Shown: piece after piece, positions 1-5,959 of the stretch | How positions within the stretch are numbered: the stretch's first letter is position 1 | How the letters are laid out: the number at the start of each line of letters is the position of its first letter | Assembly: GCA_026991065.1 (NCBI GenBank) | Contig: JALXCG010000858.1 | Coordinates: 1 to 10,065, forward strand | Source: Gemmatimonadota bacterium | Lineage (GTDB): Bacteria > GCA-2686955 | Length of the DNA: 10,065 nucleotides | Direction: 5' to 3' | Made by a program: the position numbers and the translations under genes | The notes under the pieces: generated by a model | What the model saw: only the letters and a program-made list of their open reading frames with translations | Told to the model about the DNA's origin: nothing | Databases searched by the model: none

Positions 1-37
1 GGGCAACCCCGCGCAGAAACTCGGTCACCGAACTCAT
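1..37 (-). CDS. 5' end of an unidentified gene (truncated by window edge)
   Basis: An ATG at 37-35 opens a frame that stays open to the window edge and reads MSSVTEFLRGVA. A strong Shine-Dalgarno GAGGAG lies at 49-44 with a 6-base spacer, which is the main reason for calling a gene here. Twelve residues are too few to name a product; they show no signal peptide and no recognisable motif. The gene follows the aminopeptidase gene in the same direction after about 364 bases and two hairpins, so it probably has its own promoter. The start is well supported; the identity is unknown. Confidence 0.6.
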   Translation of the reverse strand, partial: MSSVTEFLRGVA

Positions 38-39
38 CG

Positions 40-54
40 CGAACTCCTCGTTCG
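40..54 (-). promoter_or_regulatory. Ribosome binding site held in a small hairpin
   Basis: The transcript would read CGAAC GAGGA GUUCG and then CG before the AUG of the gene starting at 37. CGAAC and GUUCG are a perfect 5-base inverted repeat, and the 5-base loop is the core of the Shine-Dalgarno sequence, whose last G falls in the stem. A second GAAC/GTTC half-site lies just upstream (50-59 reads GTTCGTGAAC on the plus strand), so alternative pairings are possible. The ribosome binding site is clear. Any regulatory role for the hairpin, or for the repeat as a protein operator, is inference. Confidence 0.45.
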
Positions 55-343
55 TGAACAACGCAGCACTCGCCGGCCCGCCCGGCGGAAACTGCCGTTC
101 ACAACATCATACTCCCATCGCGCCGCCGGCAGTCCCCCGCAATCCGCCTGCCACTCACAACCATGACCACCCAACCCGAACCGGGGTGCAACCGATTCTG
201 TCACTCGGGATGAAGTACTGCGGCTCGCATCTCTACCGCTTCAACCGCGCACGCTCCAGCCGCCTCACGATCTCTTCATGCCGAACCGGGTCGACCACGA
301 GGCGCGCCTGGCGCAGGCTCCATCCTGGCCCAACCGTCCCGCT

Positions 344-359
344 TGGGCGGCCTCGCCCA
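344..359 (-). terminator. Second hairpin after the aminopeptidase gene
   Basis: A perfect 6-base stem, TGGGCG at 344-349 and CGCCCA at 354-359, with a 4-base loop. It can be extended by one wobble pair. It lies about 43 bases beyond the stop codon in the direction of transcription. No U-run follows on the minus strand, so it does not look like a classical intrinsic terminator. It may be a 3' end stabiliser, or part of a tandem termination region with the hairpin at 366-393. Confidence 0.35.
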
Positions 360-365
360 GCGCGA

Positions 366-393
366 CCGGTCCGGCCAGTTGCGGACGGACCGG
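366..393 (-). terminator. First hairpin after the aminopeptidase gene
   Basis: A perfect 8-base inverted repeat, CCGGTCCG at 366-373 and CGGACCGG at 386-393, with a 12-base loop. It starts only about 8 bases beyond the aminopeptidase stop codon in the direction of transcription, the usual place for a transcript end. The stem is very stable, but no U-run follows. Read as a probable 3' end structure or U-less terminator of the aminopeptidase transcript. Confidence 0.45.
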
Positions 394-401
394 CGCCGCC
401 T

Positions 402-1640
402 TCACAGCGCCAGCACACCGCTGAAGCGCCCCGCCTGCATCAGCGGAACCTGTTCGCCACCATGGGTCACCGCCACCACCTCCGTCGCTTCGGAGCCGAT
501 CATGAAATCCACATGCACCTGGCTCACATTGACCCCATGCGCCAGCAACTCCTCTTCACTCATCGCGGAACCGCCCGGGAGCGCGATCGGGTAGCCACTG
601 CCCAGCGCCAGGTGGGAGGAGGCATTCTCGTCATACAGAATGCAGGAAAAAACGCGTCCACTGCGGGCGATCGGGGAGTCAGCGTCCACCAGAGCGATCT
701 CCCCGGCAAAGGCCGCGCGCGGGCAGAGATCAAAAAAGGCATCCAACTGATCGCGCCGCTCACTGGCGCCATACTCCACCACTTTGCCATCCTCGAAGCG
801 GAACCAGGCATCCTTCACCGGGACCCCCAGCACCTCCACCGGCCGGGTCACCGCCACGCGGCCGCGGGTATGGCGATAGTCGGGAGTGGTGAAAACCTCT
901 TCGGTGGGCAGATTGGGAAAAAAGCGCTGCCCCCCGACCGTTGCGGAGGAACCGCCGCACCAGATCGCCTCCTCCAGGCAGTGGATCTCCAGCTCGGTGC
1001 CGGGACCGCGGAACAGCAACTTCTCCACCCCGATCTCCGCCAGGCGCTCCTCGCGCAGCGCGATCCGGCGCGCCTTTTCCCGCCAGACCGCCGACGGATC
1101 CGGGTCATCCAGGTGGAGAATCGCCGCCATCTCGTCCCACAGTCGCGCCTCCGCGGCATCAGCGTCCACCTCGGGAAAAACCTGCTGGGCCCATTTCGGC
1201 GTCGGCAGGGCCGCCGCGCACCACACCGCCCGGTTGGCCCGTGACGCAGCCTGGTGAATCCGTTGAATCGGCTGCCAGGCGCGGCGCACGATCGCCATCC
1301 GTTCGGGGTCCAGCTCCGCCCGCAGATGCGGTTCAGTGGGACCGAAAAGCGACAAAGACGCCCAAGCTTCATCGCAAATGACCCTCTGCCGGGTCTCCTC
1401 CCAGCCGGGAATGCGGTCCAGGTATTCAGCACGGGAATAGCGGATGCGGGCCGCGGTTTCCGCCGGGTGACGCGCATTGACTACGACATTCGCGGCGCCC
1501 AACTCGTAGGCCCGCCGCAGCAGCAACTCCAGGAAGGGCCAGTGGTAGGCCTCGGCGTTGATCAGCAGATTCTGTCCGGGCTGCAGATTGAGACCGGTAT
1601 CGAGGAGAAGGTGCGCGTACTTTTGGCGACGATCGTTCAT
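402..1640 (-). CDS. M29 family metalloaminopeptidase (AmpS/PepS/AmpT type)
   Basis: A cytoplasmic exopeptidase that removes N-terminal residues from peptides using two metal ions. The 412 residues match the usual family length of about 410. The N-terminus (KYAHLLLDTGLNLQPGQNLLI) is typical of the family. Likely metal ligands are Glu247/Glu248 in NLPTEEVFTTPD, Glu314 in FAGEIALVD, His343 in NASSHLALG, and His376 and Asp378 in QVHVDFMIGS; Tyr350 lies in the conserved SGYPIA segment. There is no signal peptide. The ATG at 1640 is kept because it matches the family N-terminus, although the upstream bases hold no clear Shine-Dalgarno sequence. The gene lies 123 bases after rlpA and may be a separate transcript. 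Its C-terminus (QAGRFSGVLAL) differs slightly from the usual RNGxW ending. The family is confident; substrate preference cannot be read from the sequence. Confidence 0.93.
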   Translation of the reverse strand: MNDRRQKYAHLLLDTGLNLQPGQNLLINAEAYHWPFLELLLRRAYELGAANVVVNARHPAETAARIRYSRAEYLDRIPGWEETRQRVICDEAWASLSLFGPTEPHLRAELDPERMAIVRRAWQPIQRIHQAASRANRAVWCAAALPTPKWAQQVFPEVDADAAEARLWDEMAAILHLDDPDPSAVWREKARRIALREERLAEIGVEKLLFRGPGTELEIHCLEEAIWCGGSSATVGGQRFFPNLPTEEVFTTPDYRHTRGRVAVTRPVEVLGVPVKDAWFRFEDGKVVEYGASERRDQLDAFFDLCPRAAFAGEIALVDADSPIARSGRVFSCILYDENASSHLALGSGYPIALPGGSAMSEEELLAHGVNVSQVHVDFMIGSEATEVVAVTHGGEQVPLMQAGRFSGVLAL

Positions 1641-1699
1641 GGACAGGTGATCCGGGTTGATGCAAGGGAGAAGCTACGAACTGAATGACGCAGTTTACA

Positions 1700-1721
1700 C
1701 GCCGGCGCGCAATTCCCGGCG
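1700..1721. repeat. GC-rich inverted repeat upstream of the aminopeptidase gene
   Basis: CGCCGG at 1700-1705 and CCGGCG at 1716-1721 form a perfect 6-base dyad around a 10-base centre. It lies about 60 bases upstream of the aminopeptidase start and about 43 bases past the rlpA stop. It could be an operator, part of the rlpA transcript end, or chance in GC-rich DNA. I found no convincing -35/-10 pair for the aminopeptidase gene in 1641-1763. Confidence 0.25.
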
Positions 1722-1743
1722 CATTCCTGGCACGGACCCGGAT

Positions 1744-1761
1744 CCCGCGGCAACGCGCGGG
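1744..1761 (-). terminator. Hairpin directly after rlpA, possible end of the pyr transcript
   Basis: A perfect 6-base stem, CCCGCG at 1744-1749 and CGCGGG at 1756-1761, with a 6-base loop. It starts 2 bases beyond the rlpA stop codon (1766-1764) in the direction of transcription. All-GC stem, no U-run. Its position suggests the 3' end of the pyrR-to-rlpA transcript; the missing U-run leaves this uncertain. Confidence 0.35.
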
Positions 1762-1763
1762 CC

Positions 1764-2219
1764 TCATTCGCGGCCGATCACCACGATCTCAACCGGCACC
1801 ACCCCCGCTTCCACCATCTCCAGGGCGCGCGCGGCGCCGCGCGAGAGGTCGATGATCCGGCCGCTGACAAAGGGGCCGCGATCGTTGATCCGCACACGGA
1901 TGCTCGCACCGGTATCAAGGCGGGTGACGCGCACCCAAGTACCGAATGGAAGGGTGCGGTGGGCGGCGGACTGGCCATCCATGTCGAAAACTTCGCCATT
2001 GGCTGTGCGGCGGCCATCGAAACCGGGACCGTAGTAGCTGGCAAGGCCCGATTCGCGCCAGCCGAGCGGAGCGCCGCGGGGGCCGAACCGGGTATCACCG
2101 GGGAAGGTGTTGGCGGGAAGCGGGCCCGAAGAGGAAGCGCAACCGCCGAGCGGGAGAGCAGCCAACAAGGCAAGAAGGGCGGCCACGCCACCGGTCACTG
2201 CCCGCCCTGGTCGTGCCAT
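1764..2219 (-). CDS. rlpA: RlpA-like lipoprotein with a double-psi beta-barrel domain
   Basis: RlpA proteins are septal or peripheral lipoproteins; in Pseudomonas aeruginosa RlpA is a lytic transglycosylase that acts on glycan strands stripped of stem peptides. This 151-residue protein has a signal peptide with lipobox LGGC (lipidated Cys27), a short linker, and one barrel domain at about 57-148. Diagnostic motifs are GLASYYGPGFDGRRTANGEVFD, AHRTLPFGTWVRVT and VRINDRGPFVSGRIIDLS; His87 and Asp113 are candidate catalytic residues. No C-terminal SPOR domain is present, so localisation by denuded glycan binding through SPOR is not expected. The ATG at 2219 lies 9 bases after the pyrK-pyrD stop, with a weak AGAGAG ribosome binding site. 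It is the last gene of the tightly packed pyr cluster. The family is secure; enzymatic activity is inferred. Confidence 0.9.
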   Translation of the reverse strand: MARPGRAVTGGVAALLALLAALPLGGCASSSGPLPANTFPGDTRFGPRGAPLGWRESGLASYYGPGFDGRRTANGEVFDMDGQSAAHRTLPFGTWVRVTRLDTGASIRVRINDRGPFVSGRIIDLSRGAARALEMVEAGVVPVEIVVIGRE

Positions 2220-2228
2220 TGTGTCTCT

Positions 2229-4049
2229 CTACCCCTGCTGCAATGTGCCGACGATGGCCGCGACATTGGCGATGCCCTGGGAAGCGAGCCAGGCATCAAT
2301 CTCGGCGGCGATTCGCAAAGGCGCGCGCGGATCAACGAAAGTGGCGGTACCGACGCTCACGGCGCTGGCGCCGGCCACAAGAAACTCGCAAGCATCACGG
2401 CCGGTGGAGATTCCGCCTCCGGCGATGATGGGAATCGAGACCGACTGCGCGACCTGCCAGGTCATCGCCAGCGCCACCGGCTTGATACCGGGCCCGGAGT
2501 AGCCGCCCGTGCCGCGGGCGATCCAGGGGCGGCGGCGGTCGAGATCGATCGCCATGCCGACCAGGGTGTTGATAAGAGAGAGGGCGTCGGCGCCCCCCGC
2601 CTCGGCGGCCTGGGCAATCGCGGTGATCGACGTGACATTCGGTGTGAGCTTGACGATCAGCGGACGATCGGGTCGCGTGTGGGCGCGGGCGCGGCGGACA
2701 AACCGCTCGACCGTATCCGGGTCGGTCGACAAGCGCATTCCGCCGGCCACATTCGGACAGGAGAGATTGAGTTCAAACGCATCGATCCGGTCCGCAACCG
2801 CAAGGCGGTCGAGCAGGCGAAGATACTCCTCCTCGTCGTGGCCGACCACATTGGCGATCAGGCGCGTGTCGAGCCCGGCGAAGAAGGGAATCTTGTCACG
2901 CAGGAAGGACTCGACGCCCACATTCTGCAGCCCGATCGCATTGAGCATGCCGGTGGGCAATTCGCGAATTCGCGGTGGCGGATTCCCGGGCCGCGGATTC
3001 TCCGAGACCGACTTGGTGGTAATCGCGCCGATGGCGGAAACATCGATCACTTCGCCATACTCGCTGCCATAGCCAAAAGTGCCGCTGGCAACAATGACCG
3101 GATTGGCGAGCGCGAGACCCGCCAGCCGGGTGGTAAGCCGAGTGGACTTTGCGGTGGAGGGTGCGCGCTGCGCGGCGGTCGAAGCAGCGGCGGAGTGCAC
3201 GGGCGGGGCTAGGGCCGGGGGGCTGAGCGACGCTGCGATCGCTTCCCAATCCAGAAGGTCGGCATCGAAAACCGGACCTTCGCGGCAGACCCGCAGGTAT
3301 TGCCCGGGTGCCGCGGCGGCCGGGACCGAGCAGCCCACGCAGACACCGACGCCGCACGCCATGGGGGCTTCCAGGCTGACCTGGGCAGGGATTGCCGACT
3401 CCCGAGCGAGCTTCGCCAGACCACAGAGAAGCGGCATGGGGCCGCAGGCTTGCAGCGTCCGGCCCGCGGCGGCCGCGGCAGGCGGCGCGGCCAGAAGTTG
3501 GCGGGCAAGCTCCAGCGCGTTGCCGTGAAAACCGGCACTGCCGTCATCGGTCGCGAGATGGAGCCGCAGACCGAGTGCGTGGAGTTGCGGAGCGAAAGCC
3601 AGGTCCGCCTGCGAACGGGCAGCGAGGATGAAGGTAACCCGCTGCGGATCATGCCCCTGGTCGATCAGGGCGCGGGCCTGAAAGTAGAGCGGTGCGAACC
3701 CGACGCCGCCACCGACCAGGAAAACCTGGTGGCTCGCGGGCGGCAGCGACCAGGAGGTTCCCAGCGGGCCGATGAACTCGATGCGATCGCCGGGTTCACA
3801 ATGAGCCAGGCGTCGAGTACCGCGTCCGGTCACCTTGATGGCGCAGTCCAGAGTGCCGGCGCGTGGATCGACATGGAGAATGCTCATCGGCCGCGGCAGG
3901 AAGAACTCACCACTGCCGGCCGGCGGGAGCAGGTTCAGAAACTGCCCCGGCGTGGCGGCCCGGGCAGCATCCGCCGCGGCCAGGCGCAGGACCTGGTAGG
4001 AAGCGGCGGGACGGCGAAAAACCAGCGTGGCGCTGTGTAGCAGGTTCAT
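2229..4049 (-). CDS. pyrKD: Fused dihydroorotate dehydrogenase B: PyrK electron-transfer domain plus PyrD catalytic domain
   Basis: One 606-residue chain carries both subunits of class 1B dihydroorotate dehydrogenase, which oxidises dihydroorotate to orotate and passes electrons from FMN through [2Fe-2S] and FAD to NAD. Residues 1-268 are PyrK: FAD motif LPRPMSI (51-57), NAD-site GGGVGFAPL (113-121), CGPMPLL (202-208), and cluster ligands Cys232, Cys237, Cys240 and Cys255 in the spacing C-x4-C-x2-C-x14-C. Residues about 270-304 are a flexible Ala/Pro/Ser/Thr linker. Residues about 305-606 are PyrD: NPVIVASGTFGYG, catalytic base Cys431 in ELNLSCPNV, IVKLTPNV (465-472), and phosphate-binding IIAGGGISTGRDA (541-553). 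All key residues of both halves are present, so this is a working fusion and not a frameshift artefact. The start ATG overlaps the upstream TGA (ATGA); no Shine-Dalgarno is evident, which suggests reinitiation. Cytoplasmic. Confidence 0.95.
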   Translation of the reverse strand: MNLLHSATLVFRRPAASYQVLRLAAADAARAATPGQFLNLLPPAGSGEFFLPRPMSILHVDPRAGTLDCAIKVTGRGTRRLAHCEPGDRIEFIGPLGTSWSLPPASHQVFLVGGGVGFAPLYFQARALIDQGHDPQRVTFILAARSQADLAFAPQLHALGLRLHLATDDGSAGFHGNALELARQLLAAPPAAAAAGRTLQACGPMPLLCGLAKLARESAIPAQVSLEAPMACGVGVCVGCSVPAAAAPGQYLRVCREGPVFDADLLDWEAIAASLSPPALAPPVHSAAASTAAQRAPSTAKSTRLTTRLAGLALANPVIVASGTFGYGSEYGEVIDVSAIGAITTKSVSENPRPGNPPPRIRELPTGMLNAIGLQNVGVESFLRDKIPFFAGLDTRLIANVVGHDEEEYLRLLDRLAVADRIDAFELNLSCPNVAGGMRLSTDPDTVERFVRRARAHTRPDRPLIVKLTPNVTSITAIAQAAEAGGADALSLINTLVGMAIDLDRRRPWIARGTGGYSGPGIKPVALAMTWQVAQSVSIPIIAGGGISTGRDACEFLVAGASAVSVGTATFVDPRAPLRIAAEIDAWLASQGIANVAAIVGTLQQG

Positions 4050-5959
4050 GGGCTTTGCGGATCCGGGCTGGTGGGAGAATGCAGAGGAGATGTCGTCCCG
4101 GGGGGAGCGGTCGAAGCGGCAGGATCGGAAGGGGGCCGGCGGCGCCGGAGCAACTCGGCGTCGGCATCCTTGGCGGGCAGTGGCGAGATCCCTCCCGGCG
4201 CCTCCGCGGGAGCTTCCGTCGCGGGCGGCGGCGGCGGCGCGACAACCGGCTCGATATCCGGAACCGTAACCGGCGGCACGGGGAGATTCAGGGCAGCCGC
4301 CGAAATCGCCGCCGCTTTGGTGCCGGGAAACTGTTCCAGAATGGCCTGATAGACTGAATCCGCGCGCTCCGGCCGGGCCAGGGGACCTTTCCAGATCCAG
4401 GCGACCGCCAGATCCGCCCGCGGACGCCAGGGCGTTTGCGGAGCATCGTGAATCAGTTCGAGGTAACGCTCCAGGGCCGCGGGATAGCGCTCCTCGGCCA
4501 CCAGAAGATGTTCGGCAAGCAGAAAACGGGCCCGTTCAGCCTGTGGACCGGTGGCCGCCGCGGCCTCGCGACGGAGACGCAGAAAGCGTTTCAAGTCCGC
4601 GAGTTCCCGCCGAGCGTCGGTGGCCGCATCCGCTTCGGGGGTGTCGGCGATCAGGAGTTCCAGCGTGCGGCGAGCCAGGTCGAGATCCTCGCCCTGTTCA
4701 CGCAGCAGGCGGGCCGAGGCGAGCAGGGCGTTCGCCGCATAGTCGGTCCCCGGATAGATCTGCACAATGGTGCGGTAGATGGCCTGGGCATCCTCCGCGC
4801 GCCCCTCGCGCTCGGCGATGCCGGCGAGCACCATCAACGCTTCGGGAGCACGATGAAAATAGCGTTCATCGCGGCTCAGTTTGTCGAGACGGGTGCGGGC
4901 GGCGGTACTCTGGCCGGCACCATCCAGCACCTGGGCGGCGGCCAGCGCGGCGTCGAACGCTTGATCCGGATCGGGATCGGCGTCGAGCACGGCATCGAAT
5001 GCGGCCACCGCACCATCAGTATCGCCGCTGAGGCGCAGAGAGCGGCCGAGTTGCAACTCGATGGCGGCCCGCTCATTGCCGGCGAGGTCGCCCTCCAAAA
5101 GACGCCGGTAGACCGCGATCGCGGCTTCCTCGTCCCCTTCGGCGCTCAGTGACGCGGCCAGTTCCAGGCCGGCGGCACGACGCACGGCAGGAGCACCATC
5201 GCCGGCCAGCAACTGCTCCCAGATCACCCGCGCTTCACCCGACTCCCCCTCCGCCTGAAGGGCCCGCCCCTCGTAAAGCCGAGCTTCGTCAACATAGGGG
5301 CTGTCGCCGTAATAGCGACGCAATTCAACAAACTTGGTGCGCGCATCGGCGTAGTAGCGCTTCTCATAGAGCGCCTTCCCCATCAAGAAGATCGCATCGT
5401 CTCGCCACTTCGAATCGGGATAGAGCGAGATCACTTTGGCGCACTTGGTGATGCAGGCATCCAGCAGCCGCTCCTCCGCCGGAACCAGGGGCCGGAATTC
5501 GCTCTTTCGCGGGCGCCGGGGCCGCCGCAGAACCGTCTCGCCCGCGGCGCGGCCGGCATCCTGCTTGGTGGACGCCGCGGCCGGTCGACTGCGCAGCAGA
5601 GAGTCATACTCCGCGTAGCTTCTCGCCAGGGTCAGGGAATCGGTTGGCGACAGGGGATCAGTCAATTGCAGCGAATCGGCCAGCACGCTTTTGAGCGAAT
5701 CGGCACGCGCGATCGAATCCTCCACCGCGCGCTCCAGCCGGCCGAGCATCTCCGCGCCGGAACCACCCGCCGCCACCCAATCCTGCATGGCACGCCAGTA
5801 GTTCTCCTCGTCCTCGCGGCGCTTTTCGAGCCTGGCCCGGCGCCCCTCCAGAGCCTCGTCATAACGCTTGCGGGCGTTGTACAGGGTGTTGTAGTAAGCG
5901 CATCCGGCCAGGAGCAACGCCATGCCGAGAAGTGCGATGGAAGCCCGAAAACGGCGCAT
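4046..5959 (-). CDS. TPR-repeat lipoprotein of unknown function
   Basis: A 637-residue envelope lipoprotein. The signal peptide ends in lipobox LAGC (Cys20), and the mature protein begins CAYYNTLYNARKRYDEA. A charged, probably coiled segment covers about 28-125, followed by a low-complexity Arg/Pro stretch at 125-155. From about 160 to 550 come degenerate tetratricopeptide repeats, for example around YPDSKWRDDAIFLMGKALYE (180-199), YVDEARLYEGRALQAEGESGEA (222-243), and AEDAQAIYRTIVQIYPGTDYAA (388-409). The C-terminal 75 residues are proline-rich. The architecture resembles periplasmic scaffold lipoproteins such as BamD-like TPR proteins, but no specific partner can be named. The ATG at 5959 is chosen because it shares its A with the pyrC stop (TGATG); a TTG one codon upstream is less likely. 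The 3' end overlaps pyrK-pyrD by ATGA. A gene for an envelope protein inside a pyrimidine operon is odd. Confidence 0.88.
   Translation of the reverse strand: MRRFRASIALLGMALLLAGCAYYNTLYNARKRYDEALEGRRARLEKRREDEENYWRAMQDWVAAGGSGAEMLGRLERAVEDSIARADSLKSVLADSLQLTDPLSPTDSLTLARSYAEYDSLLRSRPAAASTKQDAGRAAGETVLRRPRRPRKSEFRPLVPAEERLLDACITKCAKVISLYPDSKWRDDAIFLMGKALYEKRYYADARTKFVELRRYYGDSPYVDEARLYEGRALQAEGESGEARVIWEQLLAGDGAPAVRRAAGLELAASLSAEGDEEAAIAVYRRLLEGDLAGNERAAIELQLGRSLRLSGDTDGAVAAFDAVLDADPDPDQAFDAALAAAQVLDGAGQSTAARTRLDKLSRDERYFHRAPEALMVLAGIAEREGRAEDAQAIYRTIVQIYPGTDYAANALLASARLLREQGEDLDLARRTLELLIADTPEADAATDARRELADLKRFLRLRREAAAATGPQAERARFLLAEHLLVAEERYPAALERYLELIHDAPQTPWRPRADLAVAWIWKGPLARPERADSVYQAILEQFPGTKAAAISAAALNLPVPPVTVPDIEPVVAPPPPPATEAPAEAPGGISPLPAKDADAELLRRRRPPSDPAASTAPPGTTSPLHSPTSPDPQSP

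Larger units (their letters stand above)
38..401. other. Intergenic region between the aminopeptidase gene and the gene at the left edge
   Basis: About 364 bases without a convincing gene. Next to the aminopeptidase stop are two GC-rich hairpins (listed separately). A weak minus-strand promoter candidate is TATGAT at 111-106, one mismatch from the -10 consensus, which would give a leader of roughly 60 bases for the gene starting at 37; I see no good -35 at 16-18 bases. A GTG-initiated frame from 418 to 233 overlaps the end of the aminopeptidase gene and ends in a charged, helix-like stretch (VDPVRHEEIVRRLERARLKR) with GC-rich third positions; it could be a small protein or a remnant, but it lacks a good ribosome binding site. 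A 21-codon frame at 164-99 is not supported. Confidence 0.5.

Noticed and set aside
40-54. Bacillus-type LexA box (CGAAC-N4-GTTCG)
   Set aside because: The centre here is 5 bases, not 4, and it is the Shine-Dalgarno sequence; one site in unknown context is not enough.
99-164. 21-codon leader peptide frame on the minus strand
   Set aside because: No good ribosome binding site, no regulatory codon run, and probably chance.
54-1244. 396-residue plus-strand frame
   Set aside because: It lies opposite the aminopeptidase gene, reads as low-complexity Arg/His/Pro/Ala sequence with no motif, and is explained by high GC content of the coding strand.
1959-3212. 417-residue plus-strand frame
   Set aside because: It is the mirror of rlpA and pyrK-pyrD, whose motifs are unambiguous. 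The Gly/Arg-rich translation has no recognisable domain.
3300-4040. 246-residue plus-strand frame
   Set aside because: Antisense to the PyrK domain, no domain signature.
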